A stretch of DNA of 64,000 nt from Aureococcus anophagefferens (GCF_000186865.1 NW_008705581.1:104021-168020), one strand, 5' to 3'; shown: positions 29,701 to 41,426, numbered from the stretch's first letter. Made by a program: numbers and translations. The notes: generated by a model not told the origin, from the sequence alone.

Positions 29701-32700
29701 GCCCCGCGTCCTTCTCGACGCGCCGAGAGCTTCGTTCGACGCGTCGAGAGCCTCGCCCGACGCGCCCTTGGGACGCCACAGGTTGGACGACGGCCACCTC
29801 ATCGTCGAGCTCAAGTACCTCCAGGCCATGCACGTCAAGAACCGCATGCTCAAGAAGTGCTGCTACACGCTCTACCTCCTCGAGCTCGCGGACAGGCTCC
29901 GGGGCGAGGCCTCCCGCGAGACCCTCAAGACGGCGCGCAAGAACGTCGTCGAGGTCCGCTCCCGCGTCCGCGAACCCGCGCCGACGCGAACGCGTCGTCT
30001 CCGTAGGCCGAGGGCGAGTACCAGCTCGCGCTGTCGAACTACCGCCAGATGGAGCTCTGGTGCTTCTTCAAGGTGTGTTTGTGGGTTTGCAAAACCATCG
30101 ATCGATCGTCGCCCCCTCCGCAGCTCGACATGGCCCTGCTCGCGCGCCCGACGCTCGCGGGCGTCATCCGCAAGTTCGCGAACGCGATCGCGCGCAAGGC
30201 CGCCGAGGCCCGCGGCGAGACCTTCGTGCCCACGCCCTACGACGAGACGGCCGTCGACGCCGTCGTCGTCACGGCGGTCCCGCCCGTCGCGCCCGTCGTC
30301 GCGCCGGAGCCCGCGCCGCCGGCCGTCGCGGCCATGGACGCGAAAAGCCCGCGTCCGTCGTTTGCACTCGTTTTTTGTTCGAATTGTTCGTTTCGTAGGT
30401 CTCGGCGCCGGCGGGCCCGCCGCTCAAGGCGCTCGAGGCCATGTCGGCCAAGGAGTGCACCGCGGAGCTCGACGCCGCGGGCGTGCCCAAGAAGGGGCGG
30501 AACGTGACCAGCCACGGCGTCACGACCGCCACCGTCCGCGACCTCGTGCGCCGCCTCCGCGCCGGCGAGCCCGCGGCGACGATCAAGGTCCCGCGGAAGC
30601 CCAAGTCCGCGGAGGAGCTGTTCGTGCTCGACAAGGCGGAGCAGCTCGCGTGCCGCGTGAGGACCCGGCGTCTGTCGACTTCGAACTTTCGCGCGCGGAC
30701 ACTATTCTCGTCGTAGGCCACGCTCGTCGCGGACGGCGCGAAGAAGGTCGTCTTCCAGTACGGCCGGCCGGGCAACGGCACGGACTACCTCGTCGCGCGC
30801 TGGCGCGGCCTCGCAGAGACGGACCCGCTGCGCCTCGAGTTCGACGAGCTCGCGCGGCGCGACGTCGCCGCGGCGGCGGCCGACGAGCTGCCCGTGGACC
30901 GGCTCCAGCGCGCGCCCGACCCCGGCCTCGTCAACATGCCGACGATCTGGCCGCGCATGCGGTTCCCCGTCCGCGTCGCGACTTCGAGGCGTCGAGCGAC
31001 GGAGGCTCTTTCCCGCGTTCAGGTACGCGCAGCCGGAGTGCGGCGTGCGCTACCCCTACGGCTCCAAGCTCGGCCTCTTCAAGGGCCGCGTCGGCGGCGG
31101 CGTCCGAGATTTCGAGCGACTGGCGTCCGTCTTGTCCGAGACGCGCGTCCGCGAGAGACTCGACGCCTTCGATTCGACGCTTCGGCCGCGCGAAACTTCC
31201 GCGCGCTCTAGTGCTTCGGCTGCTGCGTCTGGGCCCAGTGCGCCGCGCGGCCCGAGGAGTTCCCGAACCTGCTCAAGGCCCTGGCGACGGTCCCGCGCGT
31301 ATGCGAAGCCGCGTCCTCGGTTTCGAGCCCTCGGAGCGACGCGACGTCTCACGTAGGTCTCGCTCTACCTCACGGCGGTGCTCCGGCCCGCGCCTCCTGG
31401 CCCACGGCGCGCATCTCTGGATCGCGCCGCCGCTCGCAGGTCGACGTCAACGACATGGAGACGCTCCGCGCGCGGGCGCGTCGGACGGCCGCGTCGGCCT
31501 CGAACGTGTTTTCGAGAGCGCGCGCGCGAGATCGAGGCTCTCGCTCCAGGGTCGCGTTCTGCTCGTAGGCATGTGCTACCGCGTCATCCGCGACGCGAAG
31601 CGGCGCATCGCGAACCAGCCGCCGCGGGCCGAGGACGACGACTGCCCCGCGTACTACGGCGTCGACTACGTGGTGGCCAACGGGAAGCCCGTCTGCCGCT
31701 TCACGGTCCACGAGGGCACGAAGACGAGCAGCCTCAAGAGCGCCCCGGCGGACCGTCGGCGTTCCCGCGTCCAATCCTTTTCTCGAGACGCACCTTAATC
31801 CGCGGCCCGTAGCGCGCTTCGAGGCCTACAAAGGCGGCGGCGGATCCCGCGGCAATGTCCTGAAGCACCCGACGGCCGTCGCCGTCTACCGGCGCGATTG
31901 CGGCGTCCTCGTGTTCCCCACGCCCTCATTCGCCCCTCGCAGCGAGCGCCTCGAGCGCAAGAACCGCATCGCCGGCGGCGCGGCCGCGGCGTCCGGACCC
32001 GTCGTCGACGTTCGAAACCCGTCTCGCGCGTAGGCATCGCCGTCTTCAACTTCCCGTGGCACCCCTACGCGCGTCGCCGGCGCGGCCCGCGTCCTCGTGT
32101 CATCACTGTGTCAAATTGTAGGAGGCGCTCCGGTCGCTGGAGAACGCCTTCTCCGAGTTCATGCCGGTACGTGGCTCGCTCGCGGATCCCTCGTTCCGAC
32201 GCGCGCCCTTCGCAGGAACGCTTCTACGGCATCACCGACTTCCACGTCCCCGAGGGCAAGTTCCAGGCGCTCGCCCAGATCCCGGGCTCGGGCAACGTCT
32301 CCAGCGGCCGCATCGTCTTCGGCACCTACGACTCCAAGGTCGAGGTCGCGCCGCCGCGTCCCCGGAGTCCCGCGCGGCGACGGACCGCGACATCTTCTAG
32401 GCCGCGGCGCACTTCAACATCGGCACGACGGTCATCGGCCAGATCGTCGGCCAGCGGCTCCGCTGGCTCAACGATCCGATGGACCCGGGCGCGACCGCGG
32501 CGTCTCGTTTCGCGAAAACGCGTTCGCGACGCGCGACCCCTCGCAGAGATCGCCGCGGTCAAGGCCTCCTGCTCCAGTGTCTCCCATCGACGTCTCCGCG
32601 ACGTCGCCCGCGTAGGTCTCCATCCAGGAGAAGCACCGCATCTCCGAGGTCGTCGTCGCGCGCATCGAGGAGGTCAACGTCGCGCGCGCCGAGGCCGAGA

Positions 32701-33575
32701 AGCCGCTGCCGCCGCTCCACGTCGCGGGCGTGTCGCGGCGTCGACGCTTTGAAGCCATTCCCAAACCGCACGCCAATCACAGGCCTCGAGCGCTACAAGG
32801 CCGACTTCGCGCTCCAGCTCAAGGATTTGGCGTACGTCGAGGCCGCGGACGAGGCCTACCTGCGCGACCAGGCCGCGGCGTTGGCGCCGCCCGAGCCCAT
32901 GCCCGACGGCTCGCGGCCGCCGATCGACGCGCACTCGCGGCGCGTCGCGCGCGCGGGCCTCGCGAACACGTTCGAGCGCATGATCGAGCGCCGCCGCGAC
33001 CGCGCCGCGCGCGAGCGCGAGGAGGCCCAGGCGCGACGCCGCGTCCCGTTTCTGACAATGCTTTCATGACTCGTCGGCCCCACGCAGACCGCCGCGTCCA
33101 CGGCCGCCGTCGCGAACTTCTACCGCGACCCGTGCGGCCTCCTCGAGCCGCGCGCGCTCGCGCCGCCGGGCCAGCCGCGCCGCGTCGCCAAGCTCTACGT
33201 CGTGCCCAACTGCGAGGTCGTCACGCCGCCGCCGCCGCCGATCTACCACGTCACGGAGAACGGCGAGCGGCTCCTCGTGCTCTACGCGACGCGCGTGCAG
33301 CGGCCGCTGATCCCCGCGATCCAGCAGGTGCACAAGCAGCGCGCGGAGTTCCTCTCGCTCTTCGACGAGTCGGAGGTCGAGATGGCCGCGGCCATGTTCG
33401 ACTCGCGGCCCATCGAGATCGCCCGGCCGCTGCTCTTCGAGTCCGAGGAGGACGCGGAGCGCCGCGCCGAGCCGGCCGCGCCGAAGCGCAAGCGCAAGTC
33501 GCGCAAGAAGAAGCGCAAGGTGCGCGCCCTCTTTCCCGTGTCCTTTCAACCCCGATGATCCCTCTTCGCTCGCAG

Positions 33576-33607
<32 letters not shown>

Positions 33608-33968
33608 GGAGCGGGGCGACGAGGCGGCGCCCGCGGCCGACGGCGCCGCGGCGGAGCCCGTGGCCGCGCCCGAGGCGCCCGCCGAGGCGCTCGCCGAGGC
33701 GCCGCCGGCCGCCGCGCCGGCCAAGAAGAAGAAGAAGAAGCGGTCGCGCCGCCGCGGCCCCGCGCCGCCCACCGAGATCTCCGAGTACGAGCGCACGCGC
33801 ATGCGCAACATCGCCGCGGGCAACAAGAAGCTCTACTCGCTCGGCCTCATCCACCCGCCGCCGGAGGTCGTCGCCGACCCCGAGCACTCCTGGTGGTCCG
33901 AGCGCGCGAGGACCCGCGTCTTTTTTGTTTCGCGCCTTCGACGCGCGCTCCCGCAGGCCCAGTCGTGA
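26766..33968 (+). CDS. Large intron-rich gene of unknown function
   Basis: Protein-like blocks alternate between frames and are separated by introns of about 40-120 nt ending mainly in CGCAG or CGTAG. At least 25 exons are needed. The start is probably ATG 26766 (MAKDKASTRKPRRRNAR). Approximate blocks: 26766-27064, 27207-27262, 27367-27497, 27649-27730, 27789-27852, gap, 28026-28890, 29005-29125, 29225-29490, 29545-29700, 29779-29955, 30007-30072, 30121-30345, 30399-30655, 30717-30975, 31021-31097, 31210-31300, 31570-31760, 31800-31920, 31941-32075, 32122-32166, 32217-32345, 32402-32480, 32616-32730, 32783-33045, 33088-33520, 33577-33900. Characteristic peptides are RLFPNHDFRLSWSVRFNVVV, QLLGQTYYVHPDKTIKITVD and CFGCCVWAQCAARPEEFPNL. 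Ala/Lys-rich disordered stretches lie in the middle and at the end. I recognise no family. Exon boundaries are unresolved, and the last exon may extend to 34096. Confidence 0.6.
27976..28025. other. Assembly gap (50 N)
   Basis: A run of exactly 50 N falls inside the large intron-rich gene. The true length of the missing sequence is unknown and at least one exon boundary is hidden. Confidence 0.98.
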
Positions 33969-35089
33969 GCCTCGGACCACGACGCTACCCCAAGCTCCCC
34001 TGTCTACGAACCCCACTGCATGAACCCCCCAGCGCTTACCCTCGCGGCCCGCGCCCGACGCAGTCGCCCCGCGCCGAGCCCCCCGCGCCCCCGTAAAAAG
34101 GCCCTCAGCCACAGGTCGGAGAGCGTTTAGGTCGGAGATCGTGTAGATCGTCGTGCAGGAGCCCTCTGACGTCGAACCGCCCGGCGGAACACAGCGACGG
34201 TGATCGGTCGACGCGAAACGCTGCGTTTGGCGCCGAAATCATTCGTTTTCGGGCTATTCGAGGCCATCTGGGACCAGAACGACCTCTCCCACGCCGATTT
34301 CGCACCCCGGGGAAACTCCAACGCCTTCGCCGGCACGTAGCACATGTTCCACGCCTTCGACAACGCCCAGCCCGCCAGCAGCGACAGCGACCGCACCGCG
34401 CCGCCCGTCCTCGCTCTCGGCGTTTCGGCGCCCGGCGGACATGCGCGAGTCGTCGAAGTTTCGACGCGACACCAAAGATCCGTCGCACCATCGACTCGCA
34501 CCATCACGGCAAGCCTCTGGTTGCGAGCGCGTCCGAGAATTCGTCGATGCGCCGCCGCATGGCTGCATCGCTGAATCGGCCCGCTGCCTGGCGACGCCGC
34601 GGCCTCGCGCGCACCGCTTTCCCGGCGCCGAGGAGCTGGCCGAGGACGGTCCATGGGTCGGGTGCGGCAGCGAGACATGCGAGGTCGCGCGGATGCCCCT
34701 GCGCGCGCGGCGCGGCGGCGGCGAGGAGCGCTTGCCACTGCCCGATGTTGCTCAGCTCAATCAATCCAGAAATCAGAAATCGTGCACCGCTGCGCGAGTT
34801 TTCGCCCGGACGCCCGCCCGACGCGCTCCGGGAGCCGTGGCCCCGGCGGGCGCACCTTATAGAAATTACGAAGGCCGAGCCCCGGAGCTCCAACGTCCAG
34901 AAAACGGCGAAACCGCCCAGGCCCCAACGGCCGCGCGCGCCGGTCCCGCGAAACCGCGCGCCGCTCGCCGCGATCGCGACGGATTTCCGCGATTTTTGGA
35001 CGGATCGTTCGCGCTCGGCGCCGTCGTCGCGGCGGACGCGGCGGAGGCGTCGCCCGGGCCGCGGCGCCGCGTCGACCGTCTGCGCTCGT
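33969..35089. other. Region with gene fragments and a second family-C element
   Basis: No complete gene is supported. A plus-strand fragment ending TAG at about 34340 reads KSFVFGLFEAIWDQNDLSHA and looks coding. A minus-strand frame at about 34770-34504 reads LIELSNIGQWQALLAAAAPR and continues plausibly to its stop. Both lack starts. From about 34890 to 35089 lies a copy of the family-C core (GATTTTTGGACGGATCG), inverted relative to the copy at 25.8 kb. The 8-mer TCGTGCAC occurs at 34780-34787 and 35086-35093 and might be a target duplication around a 298-bp insertion. Confidence 0.4.
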
Positions 35090-35522
35090 GCACGCCGAAG
35101 CGCTCGAGGAGCTCGCGCATCTGCTCGCGCTCGATGCCGTGCGCCTTGACGTAGTCGAGGCTCAGGCCCGCGGCCTTGACAATCTCCTCGATGTCCGCCT
35201 GCGGTCGGGAGGCGCGTCGGCGGCAAGAGAGTATCGCGCGCGAGAGGCGCGCGAGCGGCTCGCCAGCCCGTCTCACGCACGAGAGAGTCTCGCGAGAGCG
35301 TATCGGGCGAGCGGCTCGATTCGCGGCCGCGACGAGTCTCGCGCGAGTCTCACGCGAGTCGCGTCGAGGGACGCCGCGACGCGCCGTGGCCTTGTCGGCG
35401 GCGTACTGCAGAAATTGGTCCATCTCGTGTTCCAGACGAACGCTTGCGGTCCCCGAGAACGCCTTTGTTCGGACCATTCCGGAGCGCGAGATCCGAGCGA
35501 CTTTCGAGAGGCGCGAAATCAT
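35090..35522 (-). pseudogene. 5' part of a split mitochondrial-type EF-hand gene
   Basis: ATG 35522 starts MISRLSKVARISRSGMVRTK, an Arg/Ser-rich, acid-free presequence typical of mitochondrial import. It continues EHEMDQFLQYAADKAT to 35385. A GC-AG intron (35384..35199, phase 0) leads to a second exon, ADIEEIVKAAGLSLDYVKAH, which runs into the 54-bp block shared with 25703-25756. After FGV the frame becomes unrelated Arg/Gly-rich sequence. The missing EF-hand is exactly what the fragment at 25.5 kb supplies. As assembled, the gene is interrupted. Confidence 0.6.
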
Positions 35523-35833
35523 TGTTCGAGCTGGTGATGGCTTGGCAGAGGTTCTTGTGATGTTGTGTGAAAGTGACTAGGCACTGGCGATGCTCGAGCG
35601 GTTGCGAACGCGTCGACGCCGAAGCAACGATTCTGAATGGATCGTCGGTCGAGAGAGCGTCAACAGTGTGACAACACGATGTCAACATCCGTCGATCGGC
35701 TCGCCGCGCCCTCGATTTGAGGGCGTGAATCAACGGTAGTCTGCGTGGGCGACGCGTTCGACGCCTCGCCGCACGCCCAATTCTCGAGAAGACCCACGGT
35801 AGAACGGTCGGCCGGGCCCCCGCCGCGCCGGCC
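35523..35833. promoter_or_regulatory. Divergent promoter region
   Basis: This 311-bp spacer lies between the split EF-hand gene (minus) and the OSCA/CSC1 gene (plus). It is moderately AT-rich by local standards. No defined site was recognised. Confidence 0.35.
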
Positions 35834-38800
35834 ATGTCGTCGAACGCCACGACGTCCTCCTCGTCCTCGTCCTCGTCCTCCGACGGCGAGCGGGGCGCCG
35901 ACGACTCCATCTCCTTCTCCGTCTTCGTCGCGGCGCTCCTCTTCGTCTTCCTGCTCCTCGTCTTCGACGCGATCCGCGCGCGGCTCTGGTGGGTCTACGA
36001 GCCGCGGCTGCACCACGCGGCGTACAAGCGGCGGACGCCCGCGCCGCCCGGTCGCGGCCGGTTCCGGTGGGCCGCGAGCGTCATGCGGCTCTGGAGCGAC
36101 GAGGACTTTCTAGTCTACGGCGGCGTCGACGGCCTGGTCATCATCTACTTCCTGCGCTTCGCCTTCGACCAGTGCCTCTTCGCGTCCGTCGTCGGCCTCG
36201 TCGTGTTGGTGCCGGCGTACCACTCGGGCCGCGGCCTCTACAGCCGGCTCTACGACGACGACGGCGCGGAGAAGAAGTGGTCCTTCTCTCTTACTACCGT
36301 CCAGAACATCCGCTGCCGCTTCGACGAGCGCGACACGCTCGGCGAGAACCCGCTGTTTCCGACGTGCGAGAACGGCGAGAGCGCGGTGAGGTTCGCGCTC
36401 GTCGTCGCGTGCGCGTGGCTCTTCACGCTGCGCGCCCTGTCCCAGCTCAGCGCCAACTACCAGAAGTTCGTGCACCTGCGCCACTGGTATTTAAGCGTCG
36501 GGCTGTCGAGCCGCGCGCCGGACGTGGAAGCGCAGCGCGCTTTGACCGTCAAGCTCGAGAACGTGCCGCGGGGCCTGCGGACGACGCGGCGGCTCGCGGC
36601 GAAATTTGAAACGCTCTGCGGCGCCGGCGCCGTCCACTCCGCGTCGGTCATGATCGACGGGCTGCGCGACCTGGACCGGCTCTGCGCGCGCCGCGACGCC
36701 CTGTGTGGAAATCAAATCTTCAACCCGACTTCAATGTGCGCGTAATCGAACGGTTTAGACCAGGCTCTTCGACTGCGCTTCAAGAACTCGACGAGAGGAA
36801 TCGATTCGTCCAAAAATCAGCCGAATCGACTTCGAATTGGCCGAGATAGAGAGTTCTGAAGTTTGGTGGGGACCCCCCAAACCAGTGGTTGATTTCCACA
36901 CAGGCGACGCCGCGCGCGACGCCTTGGAGGACGCGCTGTCCAAGCGGGCCAAGCACGCGCACGACCTCGTGTCGCGGCGCCAGCGGTCCGGGTCCGCGGA
37001 CTCCTCGAGCACGCGGGGCCGCGCCGCGTCGGACGCGACGCCGCCGCCGCCGCCGGCCGCGACGCCGCCGCCGAAGACGGTCCGCGTGAGGCCGCGGCCG
37101 TCGGCCTTCGGCTGGGTCGGCGAGACGCTCAAGTCGGCGACGCCCGGCCGGCGCCGGCGGCCGCCGTCGCCGCCGGCCGTCGCGCCCTGGTTCGAGCAGT
37201 TCGACGAGACCGCGGAGTGGGCCGTCGTCGACGTGTCTTCGTCGAAGAAGACGCCCGCGGACCGCGTCTACGCGTCCGCGGGCGGCGCCACGGCGAGCCA
37301 CCAGCGCCGCTGGCGGTCCGACACGATCGCGAGCGTCGACGCGGGCGCGCGGCGGTCGCTGAGCCGCGAGCCCCCCGTGCCCCTGGTCGCGCGGCGGAGC
37401 CCGGGGCCCCTCGCGCCCGCGATCCCGGAGGCGACGTCGGACGAGGAGCGCGAGGACGTCGTGCTCCGCCACGTGCCCTGCGGCGCCTGCGGCGACCTGG
37501 GCTGCCTCGGCGGCCTCTTCGGGTCCTGCGGCGGCCGCTTCGACGGAAAATTTGTGGCGTCGATCCCCTACTACGAGCAGCTCGTCGCGGAGCTGAACCA
37601 GGCCATCCTCCGGGAGCACTTCGCGCGCGTCGCCTTCGCCGAGCTGCCGAAGACGCCGTCGAAGCTGCTCCTCGCCGGCGACGCCACGGATTCGCGGCGC
37701 ACGCGCGGCTGGCGCGGCTGCTTCTGGCGCGTCGACGACGACAGCTCGGGCGACGACGACGACGACCGCGACCGCGACGTCGAGACGCCCCGAACGGGGG
37801 GCGTCGACCTCGCGCCGTCCTTCGGCGACACGCCGGACTCGGACTCGCTATTCGAGAACTCGCCGTCCGACCGGTCGCGGCGCGCGTGGGAGCGGACGCG
37901 GCGCACGGAGGTGCGCCACGACGAGCGCGTGCTCGACGGCGAGGCGCACTGGGTCACGCTCCTGGGGAGCCTGCCGTTCGCGGAGTCGCGGCCCCTGCTC
38001 CTCGCGCGGTCCCGGGCCTACGCGCGCGCCGCGCTCCGGTCGCTCCCGCTGCACGTCGACGCCGCGCGCCTGGGCGCGTACGTCGTCTTCCGCGACTACG
38101 TGTGCTGCGGCGCGCGGCCCCGCCACAAGGAGGTCCGCGGCGGCGACGAGGGCTTCGCGCCGTCGGCGACGGCCTTCGTGACGTTCCGCCGGCCGACGGC
38201 AAAGGTGCTGGCGAAGACGGCGCTGCTGTCGCCGCGGCCCTTCGCGATGCGCGCCGAGGAGGCGCCGGAGCCCCGCGACGTCATCTGGGAGAACGTCTAC
38301 CAGCACATCGACTCCGTGAAGCGGCGCCAGTGGATGGTCAACGGCCTCGTGGTGACGCTCATGCTCTTCTGGACGACGATCACGGGCTTCTGCGCGAACG
38401 CGACGAAGCTCGTGGACTTGTTGGGCTACAACCCGCGGTCGGCCCTCGCGCGGGGCGTCGCGTCGATCCTGCCCGTCGTCTTCCTGTTGTCGATCCTCAA
38501 CCTGCTGCCGCTCATCTTCCAGGTCATCGGCCGGTTCTACGCTGTGTGGAAATCAAATCTTCAACCCGACTTCAATGTGCGCGTAATCGAACGGTTTGGA
38601 CCAGACTCTTTCGCTGTGCTTCGAGAACTCGACGAGAGCAATCGATCCGTCCAAAAATCAGCCGAATCGACTTCGATTTGATTGAGATAGAGAGTTCTGA
38701 AGTTTGGTGGGGACCCCCCAAACCAGTGGTTGATTTCCACACAGGTTCTACGAGCGGCTCAAGTCGCACTCGGAGGTCGACCTGAGCGTCGTCGACCGCT

Positions 38801-39969
38801 TCTTCCGCTTCCAGTTCATCAACGTCTACGCGGCCATCGTGTCGTCGGCGATCCTGAGCGACGTCAACGCGGCCTGGAAGTCGCCGCTGACCTTCGTGAC
38901 GCGGCTGGGCTTCGACACGCCCGAGGCCGCGTTCTACTTCGCGAAGCTCATCGTCTTCCAGTGCGGCTCGTCGCCGCTCTGGCTGCTGCGCGCCTGGCCC
39001 CTGGTCTCGCGGGGCTTCAAGACCTGGACGGTGCAGCCGCCGGAGCTGCCGGGCATGCTCTACGGCTGGGCGTTCCCCAAGGTCATGATGACGTTCACGA
39101 TCTTCTCGACGTTCTGGGTCTTCGCGCCGCTGCTGAGCGTCATTTCGCTGGTTTACTTTGCGCTCGTGGGCTTCGCCTTCCGCTACCTCATCCTCTTCGT
39201 CCACATGCCCGTCTACGAGAGCGGCGGGCGCTTCTACTACGAGATGGTCGACCGCGTGCTCTTCGCGCTCACGGTGTCGAACGGCATCCTCTTCTGCTGG
39301 TTGTTGGCGCGGAGCTTGGTGGGCTACGCGCTCCTCGTGCTGCCCCTGCCCTTCGTCGTCAAGGGCTTCGGGAGCTTCGCGGAGGAGGCCTACGGCAAGC
39401 CGTCGCGCGCCGTGAGCCTCGACGTCGCGGTCAAGGCCGAGGCGGAGCGCGCGGTGCCGTCGCACCGCTTCGACGCGACGTTGTACCGCCAGCCGGCGCT
39501 GCGCAACGTCCAGGGCGCGACGCTCGACGCCGACCGCGAGCTCAGCGCGCTCCTCCTCGGCCAGACGCCGCGGCCCTCGAAGCGGCGCGAGGACCCGCAT
39601 CCGCTCGCGGCCATCGCGGAGGTCGAGGACGCGGCGCGCCGGGCGGCGCGCGTCGACGCGCGCCACTTGCTGGACACGCTGCGCCCGGACGTCGCGCGGC
39701 CCCACGAGGCCACGCGGGCCGACCGGCGCCGCGTGTCCGACCGCCTCGACGCGGCCTACCGGGGCCAGGCCGAGTTCTTCAACGAGCTGCCGCGCTACGT
39801 ACGCGCGCCCCCGCCGCCGCGGCACACCCCGCCGGGCGACCGGCGGGCGACGATCGCGACGACGCCCGCGACCGCGCCGCGGACGCTGCGGCGCGCCGCG
39901 TCGAGCCCCGGCGACGACGAGCCCCCGGGCCCCGCGGCGCTGGACGGCGCGCGCCGGGAGACGCTGTAA
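35834..39969 (+). CDS. OSCA/CSC1/TMEM63 (DUF221) cation channel with two introners
   Basis: The model joins 35834..36692, 36904..38533 and 38745..39969 (1237 residues). An N-terminal membrane segment (SFSVFVAALLFVFLLLVFDA) is followed by two more (about 95-135 and 185-205), as in the first three helices of CSC1 proteins. Then comes a long cytosolic region with a Ser/Pro/Asp-rich insertion. The channel pore module begins WMVNGLVVTLMLFWTTITGF. It continues across the second introner as RFYERLKSHSEVDLSVVDRF, RFQFINVYAAI and GFAFRYLILFVHMPVYESGG, matching the conserved seven-helix RSN1_7TM domain. It is inferred to be a mechanosensitive or osmosensitive calcium-permeable channel. Insertions are in phase 1 and phase 2. 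The C-terminal 150 residues are polar and probably disordered. Confidence 0.88.
36701..36903 (+). mobile_element. Family-A introner, copy A4 (203 bp)
   Basis: The exact 8-bp duplication is GCGACGCC at 36693-36700 and 36904-36911. The intron is GC-AG and begins at 36693. The inverted-repeat ends CTGTGTGGAAATC…GATTTCCACACAG are perfect. This element is in the opposite gene-relative orientation to A2 and A3. Confidence 0.96.
38542..38744 (+). mobile_element. Family-A introner, copy A5 (203 bp)
   Basis: The exact 8-bp duplication is GTTCTACG at 38534-38541 and 38745-38752. The intron is GT-AG and begins at 38534. It is very similar to A4 in the same gene, and the restored protein reads IGRFYERL, as expected for the family. 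Confidence 0.96.
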
Positions 39970-39971
39970 CG

Positions 39972-41311
39972 TTACTGGCGGACGACCTCCATCTCGGAGA
40001 TGAGCTGGTGGACGCCGAGCCGGAGCGCGTCGCCGGTCCGCCTCGTCGTCACCTTCGTGATGCCCCGGAAGAAGGGGCCGTTGCGCGTCGGCAGCTGGAG
40101 CACGCGCACGCTCTCCCCGTCCTCGATCTCCACGCGGAGGCTCGCCTCGTCGTGGGAGAGGGAGATGGCGCCGTCGGGCAGCGCCGCGGGCACGGGGATG
40201 GTCACGACGAACTTCGCCTTCTCGTCCGTGAACGCGTAGTTCTCCACGGCGAGTCGCGGCTTCGTGGCCCGGTGCGCGGCGGCCTTCTGCCGGAGCTTGC
40301 CCTGGACGTCCTGGAAGTTGCCCTGGACGTCGAGGCGCGCGGGCTCGATGTCGTCGACCACATGCGTCTGCTCGACCTCGTGCGCGTAGTAGTAGGACGA
40401 GGCCCCGTTGGCCCGCCGGTTCGCCTGGAGCGCGCTGTCGCCGTCCTTCTGGCTCGGCGCCGCGGCGTCGATGCGCGCGGGGGGCCTCGCCGGGGCCTCC
40501 CGCCTGGGCAGCAAAAGGGTGCGAAATTCCCAACTTCAAAGGCTCCTCTCTCGGCCGGTTTCCACTCGTTTCGGCTGATTTTTGGACGAGCGATCATCTC
40601 TTGGAACGGTCTCGAAGCGTGGATGCTTTTTCCAGAACGCGCGCGCGCGGAACACTCACGTTGAAGCGACGTTGAATCACTCTTGTCCTGCCCTGCCTCC
40701 CGCCGGTCGCCGTGCGCGTAGTAGTAGGACGACTCGCCGTTGCTGGCCAGGGACGCCTCGAGCGCGTTGGGCGACGCGCCGCTGCTCGCCGGGGGCGCCT
40801 CGAGCGCATTGGGCACCTCCCGCCGCCCGGCCGCGGCGCCGCGCTCGACGAACTCGACGCCCGCGCCGCCGGCCGAGACGACGGGCACGACCGTCTCGTC
40901 GTCGCGCGCCTGTCGCCGCGGCCGCGCGGCGTCGCGCTCGACGAACTCGACGACGGGCACGACCGTGTCCTCTTCGTCGTCGTCGTCGCCGGCCGGCGCC
41001 GCGGGCGGCCGCGCGGCATCGGCCGCCTCGCGCGCTCGCGTCGCCGCCGCGGCCGCCTCGTCCTCGACGCGCTGCGCCGCCGCGGCGACCTCGCCGGGCG
41101 TCGAGCGCCGCAGCGTCTTGAAGCTCACCCAGCCCGCGCAGGCCGGCGACGACACGCGGGCGCGGGGCGTGCCGGAGGCCGTGCGGCCCTCCTCGAGCAG
41201 CTCCACCAGCGTCGCGGCCTCGATCTTCCCGACCTTGGCGCTCGTCAGCTCCACGCCGTCGCGCACGGCCGCGCCGCCCTTGAGGACGACGTAGAGCTTC
41301 TTCGACGGCAT
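39972..41311 (-). CDS. CS-domain (p23/NudC-like) protein with repeated linker, introner-interrupted
   Basis: The model joins 41311..40704 and 40503..39972 (379 residues). The start MPSKKLYVVLKGGAAVRDGV leads to an SH3-like beta region ending GWVSFKTLRR (about residue 70). An acidic/Ala-rich linker contains near repeats: VVPVVEFVERDAA / GVEFVERGAA, PNALEAPPASS / PNALEASLASN, and SSYYYAH twice. The C-terminal domain reads ENYAFTDEKAKFVVTIPVPA, then DEASLRVEIEDGE, FRGITKVTTRRTGDALRLGV, consistent with the CS beta-sandwich of co-chaperones. It is inferred to be an HSP90-type co-chaperone or adaptor. The stop lies 2 bp after the convergent OSCA stop. It shares a 115-bp promoter region with the TPR gene. 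Confidence 0.75.
40504..40695 (-). mobile_element. Family-B introner, copy B2 (192 bp)
   Basis: The exact 8-bp duplication in gene sense is GCGGGAGG (plus strand 40496-40503 and 40696-40703). It is a GC-AG intron of 200 nt, phase 2. The ends are CAGGGCAGGACAAG and TTTTGCTGCCCAG, with one mismatch between them. Confidence 0.94.
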
Positions 41312-41426
41312 CTCGGTGGTGCTCGGCGTGGTGTCCTTGGCCGTGGAGCCACTGGAGGGCGAGAGCACTAAAGTTTTGCCACAACTTTTTTTGTGAAGCC
41401 GGCCTTGGCGAAGCGACGTCGCGACG

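Noticed and set aside
26766..33968. Identification of the large intron-rich gene as a FACT-complex SPT16 subunit.
   Set aside because: First impression from its size and acidic/basic segments. None of its exon peptides match SPT16 domains that I recognise, so I left it unnamed.
36701..36903. Splicing of family-A introners at a GT inside the element (CTGT|GTGG), leaving 12 extra bases.
   Set aside because: It keeps frame in some A copies but fails for A2, A6 and all family-B copies, which lack that GT. The target-duplication donor works for all fifteen and restores conserved protein sequence exactly.
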